Shown: positions 7,768 through 15,456 of the stretch, piece after piece
How positions within the stretch are numbered: position 1 is the stretch's first letter
How the letters are laid out: the number at the start of each line of letters is the position of its first letter
Assembly: GCA_026983735.1 (NCBI GenBank)
Contig: JALSTN010000261.1
Location: 1-36,024, forward strand
DNA length: 36,024 bases
Reading direction: 5' to 3'
Source of the DNA: Saprospiraceae bacterium
GTDB taxonomy: Bacteria > Bacteroidota > Bacteroidia > Chitinophagales > Saprospiraceae
The notes under the pieces: generated by a model
The model's input: the letters and a program-made list of their open reading frames with translations, nothing else
Told to the model about the DNA's origin: nothing
Database searches by the model: none
Translations under genes and position numbers: made by a program

Positions 7768-8760
7768 ATGAAAAAAATATTTATTCTATATACTCTTATC
7801 ATTGGATTTTCTTCTTTGGCATCTGCTCAGTGTTATCCCGATCGGCATAACACCACATGGTTTGACGCTTGGATATCTTGTGATATGGCGCAAAATCCAA
7901 ATCAAGCTAGAGGTACTTCCCACTGGATCATGTACGACCTGGGGCGAGATTACGTCATTAGCAAGATGCATTTCTGGAATCTTAACATTCCCGGTCGAAT
8001 CCAAGATGGCGTCAGACAAATGTCCATTGATGTTTCGGACAATGGTAACGACTGGACAGAAGTCGGCATTTATGAAGCGGACAGCGCTACGGCATCTAGC
8101 ATTTACGAAGGCGTAGAAATACCCGATTTTGGCCCTACTAGTGGGCAATATCTCTTGATAACGATCCTAGATACCTGGGGTGGAAATTGTGCAGGATTTA
8201 GTGAGATGAGAATTGAGGTAGAACCCAAAATCATCAGTTCTACCCCCCAGCTGGAAGATATGGACTGTCAGCCAAAGAAGGATGGCATTCGTATTACTTG
8301 GGAACAACAATCCAAAGATGAAGAAGTATTTATTGAAAAGAGTGTAGATGGTATGAAATGGCAAAATATCAACCATTTCATACCCAATAGTGCGTCTCAA
8401 GGAAGTTATTATTGGGAAGATAGAGAAACAACTCAAGGTTACTATCGACTCAAAAGAAAGCAATCCGGCGCGTTCGCTTACTCTAAAGTCCACTACTGTA
8501 CAAAATCAAGTTTGGTGGCTTCTGTCTGGCCCAACCCGGTTAAGGGCAAATGTCAACTCCGCATTGGAAGCACTTCCCATGCAAAAATAGAGTACCGTGT
8601 CAGCAACGTTTATGGGCAAACCATTCATAGCGCGTCAATTCCCGCTGCTGGCCCCCTCACTTACATTGATTTGAACTTACTTAGTCTCGCTCAAGGTACG
8701 TATATCATCGACGTCCAGCAAGACGGAGAAACCACTTCAACAAGATTTGTGAAGCTATAA
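7768..8760 (+). CDS. secreted discoidin-like protein with T9SS type A sorting tail
   Basis: The protein has 330 residues with a signal peptide MKKIFILYTLIIGFSSLASAQ. Residues of about 25-150 look like an F5/8 type C (discoidin) domain: SHWIMYDLGRDYVISKMHFWN, then VSDNGNDWTEVG and a late AGFSEMRIEVE. These domains usually bind glycans. Residues of about 165-240 resemble a fibronectin-III-like module (GIRITWEQQSKDEEVFIEKS, ending YYRLKR). The last 80 residues match the type A T9SS sorting domain: VWPNPVKGKCQL, a YRVSNVYGQ strand and LAQGTYIIDV. It is the third gene of the DUF1800-DUF1501 cassette and could be its surface-binding partner, which is inference. It contains an inverted pair of the dispersed 12-mer at 8350-8384. 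Confidence 0.85.
   Translation: MKKIFILYTLIIGFSSLASAQCYPDRHNTTWFDAWISCDMAQNPNQARGTSHWIMYDLGRDYVISKMHFWNLNIPGRIQDGVRQMSIDVSDNGNDWTEVGIYEADSATASSIYEGVEIPDFGPTSGQYLLITILDTWGGNCAGFSEMRIEVEPKIISSTPQLEDMDCQPKKDGIRITWEQQSKDEEVFIEKSVDGMKWQNINHFIPNSASQGSYYWEDRETTQGYYRLKRKQSGAFAYSKVHYCTKSSLVASVWPNPVKGKCQLRIGSTSHAKIEYRVSNVYGQTIHSASIPAAGPLTYIDLNLLSLAQGTYIIDVQQDGETTSTRFVKL
8350..8384. repeat. inverted pair of the dispersed 12-mer inside a coding region
   Basis: GGTATGAAATGG at 8350-8361 and CCATTTCATACC at 8373-8384 face each other with an 11-base spacer. Both copies are exact and would form a 12-bp stem. The coded peptides are GMKW and HFIP, so the repetition is at the DNA level and not a protein repeat. 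Confidence 0.9.
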
Positions 8761-8805
8761 AATCTAACTAAAGATATAGCCAGAGGGGGAGCGAGCGTTT
8801 GCCCA

Positions 8806-8827
8806 CAAAAAGGAATTCGTCTTTTTG
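8806..8827 (+). terminator. possible weak terminator of the DUF1800 cassette
   Basis: CAAAAAG and CTTTTTG flank an 8-base loop, 45 bases after the stop of the discoidin-like gene. The stem is short and AT-rich, and it lies between convergent genes. Only weak support. Confidence 0.3.
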
Positions 8828-8883
8828 CCTTATGACTATAGCATATGTTGGATAGGGGTTTTATTTTCCATCTAGCAAGTAGT

Positions 8884-9852
8884 CTAGCAACAACCTCCTC
8901 CGTCATAAAAGTAAGTAGAAGGAGTAATCAATAGATCCGGTATACCTGAAGATTCTAATTGAGCTGCTGTTTTATCACAAACTGCAAGCGGCATATTGTT
9001 GAGCATAAGATGCCCCTTCCCATCATCAATATACTCCTCACTGCCGAAGTAAATAGCGGTCTTCCCTGTAAAAACACAGGGACCATCTGCCGGCATCGGG
9101 TCCTTTATCGCTGCAACTTCAATGCTTTCGATAAATATATTTTCTTGTATCCCGTATTTACCGGATGACAATACTCGATAGGGACGACGGGCCCGAACTT
9201 CTATCGTAGCAAAGCCCGCTTCTGTCAATCGGTCAATGTATTCTCCAAATGGGATGGCCCCGGATAAACAAAGTGCTCTGAGATGATCGTCATCGCGCAA
9301 TGCCTCCGGCATCTTTTGATCGCAAATAGGATCAGATAATACGAGTTTCCCACGAGGTTTTAATACTCGATAGGCTTCAGACAATGCTTTATCCAAATCA
9401 CTCTGTTTAAATATATTAAAGAGGCAGTTTTGGGCTACAATATCAACACTTGCATCTTTTATCGGCAATTCCAATGCATTCCCCTTTCGCAAATCTACAA
9501 AATCCTTAGAGAACCATTCATTTACACCAGCTGCCTTATCAAGATTTTCTCTACACACCTTCAGCATATCCTCTACTGCATCCACCCCTATAATTCGGCC
9601 TTTACTCCGACTAAAATAAGCGAACTGAAGCAATTCCATTCCGCCACCTACTCCTAAATACAATACACTGGGATTCCCCGAAAGATCACGAGGATGCACT
9701 GTGCTTCCACAACCATAATTCATCTCCAACATAATCGCGGGAATCTCTAGCTCAGGGAGTTGCCATATGGGGGTAGTTGTGCAGCAAAGACCTACATCTG
9801 GAGTGCTTGCTGCTCCAGCATATAGATCATAGGTTGACTCTAAATAACTCAT
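8884..9852 (-). CDS. arsM: arsenite methyltransferase, arsenosugar-type ArsM
   Basis: The protein has 322 residues and is a class I SAM-dependent methyltransferase. VLYLGVGGGMELLQF is motif I and GVDAVEDML holds the acidic ribose-binding residue. The N-terminal GLCCTTTP and the C-terminal GGGCC end are characteristic of the ArsM group linked to arsenosugar synthesis in cyanobacteria and Bacteroidota, where cysteines bind As(III). MNYGCGSTVHP, VAQNCLFNIF and RARRPYRVL also fit this subfamily from memory. The enzyme would methylate arsenite using S-adenosylmethionine in the cytoplasm. No radical SAM arsenosugar partner or ArsR repressor is in view. The upstream gene is a PiT phosphate transporter, a route by which arsenate can enter cells. 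The subfamily assignment is by recalled similarity, not a search. Confidence 0.85.
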   Translation of the reverse strand: MSYLESTYDLYAGAASTPDVGLCCTTTPIWQLPELEIPAIMLEMNYGCGSTVHPRDLSGNPSVLYLGVGGGMELLQFAYFSRSKGRIIGVDAVEDMLKVCRENLDKAAGVNEWFSKDFVDLRKGNALELPIKDASVDIVAQNCLFNIFKQSDLDKALSEAYRVLKPRGKLVLSDPICDQKMPEALRDDDHLRALCLSGAIPFGEYIDRLTEAGFATIEVRARRPYRVLSSGKYGIQENIFIESIEVAAIKDPMPADGPCVFTGKTAIYFGSEEYIDDGKGHLMLNNMPLAVCDKTAAQLESSGIPDLLITPSTYFYDGGGCC

Positions 9853-9898
9853 CTGGTTTATCTGTTTAATATGGGTTCAAGCTAAATGAACTAATTCA

Positions 9899-9915
9899 AC
9901 TCATTAAACATGAGT
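9899..9915. promoter_or_regulatory. small inverted repeat upstream of arsM
   Basis: ACTCAT and ATGAGT flank TAAAC, 47 bases upstream of the arsM start. It could be an operator, but no regulator gene is nearby and no promoter box is obvious. Confidence 0.3.
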
Positions 9916-10082
9916 GTAGGGCAATAGTTCTCATTCCAAACACCAATACTGTCTATTGTATGACCAAACAGTCTAAATGCAACAGTTTAACACGAACATT
10001 ATAAATTTAGTCAAATAAGGGAACCAGATAATTTTATTCAACAATGAATTGCAAGATAATACAGGCTTTAGGCAAGTGGGAC

Positions 10083-12356
10083 CTACTCCGAAATCTCTAC
10101 TTCGCTAGGATCGACATCTACTGCATTAATCATATCCCGCTGCGACTTAAACAAGTTCAGTCCAAAAATACTTAAGTTCTTAAACTCCGCAAGAATATTA
10201 AAATAAAGCAGGCTATTACGTGTACCAACATCCCCCTTTTTAATCCGTTTTATTTGAAGTTTTCGAAGGGTACTATTTTCTTTAATTAATTCCTCTTGCG
10301 TAGCTAATAGAGCAGCGTAATCATCAAAATCTTTCTTTTGCAACATCCCAATGAATTGATTAAAAAAATCTGAAGTGTGATTAGCGAGTTGAAGGAGTTG
10401 ATTTATTTGATCTTCCTTTAACGGTTTGTGGTTATTACTTACATGTTTATAAGAAGGAATCACAATATGCGATACGCTGTGCGTTAACTCTCGAAGGTAA
10501 TCCAAAATTTGCACATAATAATGTGCCAAATCCATTGTATCCTCCGGCATTTTACTAATGGTTTGATCCAAGTTATCTTTCCATTTTTTAGTTCTGGAGT
10601 TTAGCGAGGAAAATCTTTTCTTTACTTTTTGCAATTCGTTTAAGTCTTCTGTCAACAGGGATTGTAATGCAGAGGGAATCACCTTATCCATTTCCGTTTT
10701 GACTCTTTCGATCCTCGACAAACCCTTGTCGACCAAACTTTGTCTATTGATATTAACCAATTCGACTATTTGATCCTCCTCATTTTCAGATTGCTTTTGT
10801 CTGTGGTACAAATGAGTTCGATACAATACATAAATCACAATGGCTAACATCCCAAATACGCCTATCCATCCTCCAAAATAAAATATATTAAGCATGATGA
10901 ACGATATCGTAAAAGCTATAAATGCGGTAAAAAACCATCCACCCACAACTGCAAAAACTCCTGAAACCCGATATACCGCACTTTCTCTTCCCCAGGCTCC
11001 ATCAGCAAATGATGTACCCATCGCTACCATAAAAGTAACATAGGTAGTTGACAAAGGTAGTTTCATATTGGTCGCCAGTGAAATCAAGATACTTGAGACC
11101 ATTAAAGTTACTCCTCCACGAATCACATCAAATTCCGGGGCCAATTCTTTTAACTTTCGAACCATTTTTCTAAATGGTGAATCATCAAATCTACTAGACA
11201 AAAAGGAGGATACCGGTGCAGGCAATACCTTATTAATACGCTGCCCTGTTTTAACTGAAAATCGCACAATTGCTCTCGACAAGGCAGAAGAACCAAATCG
11301 CTCATCTCCTCCACCCTGTCGCCCCAAATCCAATGAGGTCTTCACAACAGCCTTTGCCTTAGACGAAAGATATAGTGTAATCATCATTATCACACCGGCC
11401 AAGAGTAACAAAATGATAGGTGTCTTTACTTTGCCGGCAAGCCCTTCCATCAAATAACTATGTGCATCAACTCCACCATGTGAAGTAAAATCAAGGTAGG
11501 AGGCATAACCTGCTAATGGAACACCAATAAAATTAACTAAATCATTACCCGAAAAGGCTACTGCTAAAGCAAATGTACCAAAAAGGATTATAATCTTAAA
11601 TACATTGATCTTGGTTAAATATATCAATCCGCCAAGTATTACTACCCAGCTTCCCAGCAAATAAACACTAATCTTCAACGGATGGCTGACAAACATCATA
11701 CGAGTAGTGGAATCTAAAAAGGTAGCCGATTTTAATCCCTTAACGATAACAAAATAAGAAATACTCGTCATAACCACACCCGCCCATAATATGGTAATCC
11801 ACTTCGGGGTCTTGTGATAATCAAATGAAAAAATTACTCGACTAATGTATTGGAGAACAGCTCCTACAGTAAAAGCCACTACTACTGAGAGCAGGATTCC
11901 TGAAATAATAAACAGCGCCTTCCCTGAATTGATATATTCCATTACAGAGAGATCGGACTCCTGATGAAAGGACTTTATCACCGCCATGCCTACTGCAGCC
12001 CCTAGCAATTCAAAGACGATAGATACCGTAGTCGATGTCGGCATCCCAAGGGTATTAAACCCATCCAACAATAGTATATCTGTCACCATCACCGCCAAGA
12101 AAATAAGGATAATCTCATGAAAGGAGAATAGTCCCGGGTGAAATATCCCTTTTCTAGCGACTTCCATCATACCACTTGAGGTAACAGCACCGAGAATGAC
12201 CCCCAAGCTAGCTACTAATAAGATCCACTTGAAGGTTGTAATCTTGGTCCCTACCGCAGTATTCAGAAAATTAACTGCATCATTGGAGACGCCAATTATC
12301 AGGTCGGAGATCGCTAAAACACCTAATACTAATACAATTACGAGATATATATCCAT
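10083..12356 (-). CDS. inorganic phosphate transporter (PiT family) with C-terminal PhoU-like region
   Basis: The protein has 757 residues. The two PiT signature repeats are visible: GVSNDAVNFLNTAVG near residues 22-36, and SGNDLVNFIGVPLAG in the middle of the first membrane half. Hydrophobic helices cover most of the first 350 residues and about 415-535, separated by a cytoplasmic loop. From about residue 540 the protein is soluble, charged and helical (for example ALQSLLTEDLNELQKVKKRF and YVQILDYLRELTHSVSHI), resembling PhoU-like four-helix regions. It is much longer than the roughly 500-residue E. coli PitA, which fits the Bacteroidota form. It would import phosphate with cations at the inner membrane. 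A TACCTTTG box just upstream suggests its own promoter. arsM follows after 230 bases on the same strand. Confidence 0.88.
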   Translation of the reverse strand: MDIYLVIVLVLGVLAISDLIIGVSNDAVNFLNTAVGTKITTFKWILLVASLGVILGAVTSSGMMEVARKGIFHPGLFSFHEIILIFLAVMVTDILLLDGFNTLGMPTSTTVSIVFELLGAAVGMAVIKSFHQESDLSVMEYINSGKALFIISGILLSVVVAFTVGAVLQYISRVIFSFDYHKTPKWITILWAGVVMTSISYFVIVKGLKSATFLDSTTRMMFVSHPLKISVYLLGSWVVILGGLIYLTKINVFKIIILFGTFALAVAFSGNDLVNFIGVPLAGYASYLDFTSHGGVDAHSYLMEGLAGKVKTPIILLLLAGVIMMITLYLSSKAKAVVKTSLDLGRQGGGDERFGSSALSRAIVRFSVKTGQRINKVLPAPVSSFLSSRFDDSPFRKMVRKLKELAPEFDVIRGGVTLMVSSILISLATNMKLPLSTTYVTFMVAMGTSFADGAWGRESAVYRVSGVFAVVGGWFFTAFIAFTISFIMLNIFYFGGWIGVFGMLAIVIYVLYRTHLYHRQKQSENEEDQIVELVNINRQSLVDKGLSRIERVKTEMDKVIPSALQSLLTEDLNELQKVKKRFSSLNSRTKKWKDNLDQTISKMPEDTMDLAHYYVQILDYLRELTHSVSHIVIPSYKHVSNNHKPLKEDQINQLLQLANHTSDFFNQFIGMLQKKDFDDYAALLATQEELIKENSTLRKLQIKRIKKGDVGTRNSLLYFNILAEFKNLSIFGLNLFKSQRDMINAVDVDPSEVEISE

Positions 12357-12373
12357 GTTGGTCTAGTTTTGCA

Positions 12374-12381
12374 CAAAGGTA
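12374..12381 (-). promoter_or_regulatory. Bacteroidota-type -7 box for the PiT gene
   Basis: The minus strand reads TACCTTTG, an exact fit to TAnnTTTG, 17 bases before the start codon. This implies a very short leader. A -33 TTTG is not clear. Confidence 0.5.
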
Positions 12382-12617
12382 AAAGCTCATTTACCATTTG
12401 TATATTATTCTTATGTTAAGTTAATATTAAATTTATATGGTTTTTATCCATTTCTGAAGACCGTTGAAGTAAGCTAACTGCAGTTATCTCACATCACCGT
12501 GGCCAATTTTTCTCCAATAATTACTTGCCCTAAGCAGTAATCAAAATCAATTTTAAAGTTATCTCCTCCCTTACCCGCATATACCCAACTCAAACAAAAG
12601 AAAAATGATAAATAGAT

Positions 12618-13694
12618 TTATATCGCATTGCGATTGATACAATTCAAATCTTCAAAAGCTTGCTTTAATCTATCGACAAAAGAGATTTCAGCTTGCCTGA
12701 GCCACTTTCTAGGATCGTAGTACTTTTTATTAGGTTGGTCTTCACCTTTAGGATTGCCAATCTGAGTTTGAAGATAAGCTCCATGCTCCTTAAAATACTC
12801 CCGAACACCAGAAGCAAAAGCCCATTGTAGATCGGTATCTATATTCATTTTTACTACACCGTATTCTATGGCTTCTCGGATATCCTCTTTGGAGGAACCG
12901 GAGCCCCCGTGGAATACAAAGTCAACGGGGTTGGGTTTAGTTTTCCACTTATCCTGAATATATTTCTGTGAATTTTTAAGAATTATCGGCTCCAGGGTTA
13001 CATTCCCAGGTTTATAGACCCCATGGACATTGCCAAAGGCCGCGGCGACGGTAAAGCGATTGCTAATTTTTGAAAGCACTTCATACGCTCTAGCCACTTC
13101 TTCCGGCTGTGTATACAGAAGGCTATTATCGACATTAGAATTATCTACACCATCTTCTTCTCCACCGGTTACCCCTAATTCAATCTCCAATAGCATTTCA
13201 ATTTTGGACATCCGCTCGAGATACTCCGCAGAAATCCTCAGATTATCCTCAAGCGGCTCCTCTGAAAGATCCAGCATATGAGAGCTAAACAGAGGATGTC
13301 CTTTTTCCTTATAAAAACGCTCCCCGAAGCTCACCATTCCCTCTAGCCATGGCAATAATTTCTTCGCACAATGATCCGTATGGAGAACAACACTAACCCC
13401 ATACTCTTTAGCTAAAGTATGCACATGAGTTGCACCTGATATAGCCCCGAGAACGGAGGCTCTTTGATGGGTATTGTCCAATCCTTTTCCGGCATAGAAT
13501 GAAGCACCTCCATTTGAAAATTGAAGAATGACCGGAGAATTTACGGATTTTGCTGCTTCTAAAACTCCATTTACGGAATCAGTTCCTATTACGTTAGCCG
13601 CGGGAATAGCAAAGTTTTCCTCATTCGCATATCGGAATAATTCTACGAGTTCATCACCGTATAAAACACCTGCTCTAAATTTAGTTTTCGACAT
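12618..13694 (-). CDS. fbaA: class II fructose-bisphosphate aldolase
   Basis: The protein has 358 residues, nearly the same as E. coli FbaA. It catalyses reversible cleavage of fructose 1,6-bisphosphate to dihydroxyacetone phosphate and glyceraldehyde 3-phosphate in glycolysis and gluconeogenesis. Class II, zinc-dependent features include AIPAANVIGTDSVNGVLEAA near the N-terminus, VVLHTDHCAKK with the metal-binding histidine and catalytic aspartate, LEIELGVTGGEEDGVDN, FGNVHGVYKPGNV, VFHGGSGSSKEDI for phosphate binding, and MNIDTDLQWAF. The class IIA-like long loop is present. The gene stands alone between two intergenic gaps, with a promoter-like box at 13762-13769, and is separated from trxB by the 13844-13884 hairpin. 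Confidence 0.96.
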   Translation of the reverse strand: MSKTKFRAGVLYGDELVELFRYANEENFAIPAANVIGTDSVNGVLEAAKSVNSPVILQFSNGGASFYAGKGLDNTHQRASVLGAISGATHVHTLAKEYGVSVVLHTDHCAKKLLPWLEGMVSFGERFYKEKGHPLFSSHMLDLSEEPLEDNLRISAEYLERMSKIEMLLEIELGVTGGEEDGVDNSNVDNSLLYTQPEEVARAYEVLSKISNRFTVAAAFGNVHGVYKPGNVTLEPIILKNSQKYIQDKWKTKPNPVDFVFHGGSGSSKEDIREAIEYGVVKMNIDTDLQWAFASGVREYFKEHGAYLQTQIGNPKGEDQPNKKYYDPRKWLRQAEISFVDRLKQAFEDLNCINRNAI

Positions 13695-13761
13695 TTGATT
13701 ATTATTATAATGAAAGAGAATAAAATCAGCCGGGGCAAAAATCCCCTTTAGCCTGCAGATG

Positions 13762-13769
13762 CAAAGATA
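13762..13769 (-). promoter_or_regulatory. Bacteroidota-type -7 box for fbaA
   Basis: The minus strand reads TATCTTTG, fitting TAnnTTTG, 68 bases before the start codon. The predicted leader contains a small GGGG/CCCC stem at 13732-13746. Confidence 0.5.
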
Positions 13770-13843
13770 GGCTATTAACTTCTATTTTCACTTTGTAAAT
13801 GGCAGCCGAATTTTACAGGTATTTATTTTTAATGGCCTATACG

Positions 13844-13884
13844 TAAAAGAGGTATGAAATGGTTGCCATTTCATACCTCTTTTA
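13844..13884. terminator. 19-bp perfect hairpin downstream of trxB built from an inverted pair of the 12-mer
   Basis: The arms TAAAAGAGGTATGAAATGG and its reverse complement surround a 3-base loop (TTG). The hairpin starts 20 bases after the trxB stop, and the stem edge is T-rich on both strands, as in bidirectional intrinsic terminators. The inner 12 bases of each arm (13851-13862, 13866-13877) are exact copies of the dispersed 12-mer. Termination is inferred from position and structure. Confidence 0.75.
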
Positions 13885-13903
13885 ACCAACAATTCAATAA
13901 TAA

Positions 13904-14845
13904 TTACAGAATTTCCTTCTCGGACAAATATCTCTCGGCATCTAGGGCGGCCATCGCGCCACTACCTGCTGCAGTAATTGCCTGCCGATAAATACGATCC
14001 TGACAATCACCGGCAGCAAATATGCCTTCCACATTGGTTAGGGAACTGCCCGGCTTAGTAACGATATATCCTTGATCATCCATATCAATCCATCCTTTGA
14101 AAGGTTGGGTATTGGGGATATGACCGATCGCAACGAAAACAGCTTTAACGGGTAAGACTGTTTTCTCATTGGTCAATCTATTGAGTACCCTTACTCCATC
14201 TACCTCTTCTTCCCCAAGTATTTCGTCTACAACCGTATTCCAGTGGATGTCAATATTAGCAGCCTTTTTAACACGGTCTTGCATAATTTGGGATGCCCGC
14301 ATTTCATCTCGTCTCACCAAAAGGTTAACTTTAGGACTAATCTTCGATAGATATAATGCTTCTTCTAGTGCACTGTCTCCCCCCCCGACTACGGCCATCT
14401 CTTTACCTCTAAAGAAAAAGCCATCACAGACGGCACAAGAGGAAACCCCTTTATTCATCAATTTTTCTTCTGAAGGAATCCCCAGCCATCGTGCACTTGC
14501 ACCCGTAGAAATAATCACAGCGTGCGCTTGTATCTCTTCACCACCTGTTGTCCATAGCTTATGAACAGGACCTGTAAAATCAACCTTATCAATAACTTCA
14601 TACTTCACAACAGTACCAAATCGTTCAGCTTGCTTCCTAAAATCTTCCATCATCTCAGGCCCCTGTACACCTTCGGGGTATCCTGGATAGTTTTCTACGT
14701 CTGTTGTAATCGTCAATTGGCCACCGGGTTGTGGTCCGGTAAAAATAATTGGGGTCATACTCGCCCTGGCTGCGTAAATCCCGGCGGTATATCCCGAAGG
14801 ACCAGCCCCTAATATTAGACAATTATGAATTTGTTTTTCTTCCAT
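13904..14845 (-). CDS. trxB: thioredoxin reductase (NADPH)
   Basis: The protein has 313 residues, the usual length for low-molecular-weight bacterial TrxB. It transfers electrons from NADPH through FAD to thioredoxin. GAGPSGYTAGIYAARA near the N-terminus is the FAD-binding Rossmann motif, SSCAVCDGFFF holds the redox-active CxxC, VVGGGDSALEEALYL is the NADPH-binding motif and GIFAAGDCQD is the second FAD contact. It lies 47 bases downstream of aroK, probably in the same transcript, and is followed by the 13844-13884 hairpin. A run of eight G residues encodes part of the NADPH motif. Confidence 0.96.
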   Translation of the reverse strand: MEEKQIHNCLILGAGPSGYTAGIYAARASMTPIIFTGPQPGGQLTITTDVENYPGYPEGVQGPEMMEDFRKQAERFGTVVKYEVIDKVDFTGPVHKLWTTGGEEIQAHAVIISTGASARWLGIPSEEKLMNKGVSSCAVCDGFFFRGKEMAVVGGGDSALEEALYLSKISPKVNLLVRRDEMRASQIMQDRVKKAANIDIHWNTVVDEILGEEEVDGVRVLNRLTNEKTVLPVKAVFVAIGHIPNTQPFKGWIDMDDQGYIVTKPGSSLTNVEGIFAAGDCQDRIYRQAITAAGSGAMAALDAERYLSEKEIL

Positions 14846-14892
14846 TTTACTTCGTATTGATAATTAATAAAATTCATTATTAAAACATATAG

Positions 14893-15447
14893 TTATACCC
14901 CTTTACCTTTCAATTGTTCGATTCGATTACACAAATTGTGACAAGTGTCACTTAGCTCTTCTTTCTTAACTTCATAAACGATATCTGCCATTTCATACCA
15001 AGGACCTCTTTCTTCTAAACCGCTTTCAATCCATTCCCTTATTTGAGCTTCAGATTTAGACGCAAGTAACGGACGCGTTTCAACATTGGCCTTCAAACGT
15101 TCAAATAGAAGGTCCTGTGTCCCTTTCAGGTACACACTTAATCCTGATTGACTCATGAGTTGATGAGTAACACTCCGGCAAGGTGTGCCTCCTCCGCATG
15201 CCACTATTAACGCATGAGATCCGGGAATAATCTTCTCCAACGCCTTCTTCTCATATTGCCGGAAAGCTTCTTCCCCCTCCAATTTAAAAATATCAGAAAT
15301 CGCACGTCCTCTTAATTCGGTAATGAAGGTATCCAAATCGATAAATGGAATTTCACATATTTCAGCGAGTTCCCTACCAACAGTAGATTTGCCTATACCT
15401 GGCATCCCCCACAGAAAAATAATACTTGAATGGGATCCCTTTTCCAT
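14893..15447 (-). CDS. aroK: shikimate kinase
   Basis: The protein has 184 residues, typical for AroK. It phosphorylates shikimate at the 3-hydroxyl with ATP in the chorismate pathway. GMPGIGKSTVG is the Walker A loop, FIDLDTFIT carries the shikimate-binding aspartate, EEAFRQYEKKAL is the conserved ExxFR-type segment and VACGGGTPC is the shikimate-binding GGG motif. It begins 9 bases after the stop of the symporter upstream, so the two are very likely co-transcribed and perhaps translationally coupled. It contains one exact dispersed 12-mer at 14988-14999. Confidence 0.92.
   Translation of the reverse strand: MEKGSHSSIIFLWGMPGIGKSTVGRELAEICEIPFIDLDTFITELRGRAISDIFKLEGEEAFRQYEKKALEKIIPGSHALIVACGGGTPCRSVTHQLMSQSGLSVYLKGTQDLLFERLKANVETRPLLASKSEAQIREWIESGLEERGPWYEMADIVYEVKKEELSDTCHNLCNRIEQLKGKGV
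14988..14999 (-). repeat. dispersed 12-mer (exact copy) inside aroK
   Basis: CCATTTCATACC on the plus strand. On the coding strand it reads W-Y-E-M, a different frame from the other coding copies. Confidence 0.85.
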
Positions 15448-15456
15448 GAGACGATA

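Noticed and set aside
11068-11457. 129-residue plus-strand ORF inside the PiT gene
   Set aside because: It is antisense to a well-supported coding region and has no recognisable domain.
14169-14564. 131-residue plus-strand ORF inside trxB
   Set aside because: It is serine- and proline-rich shadow translation of the opposite strand of trxB.
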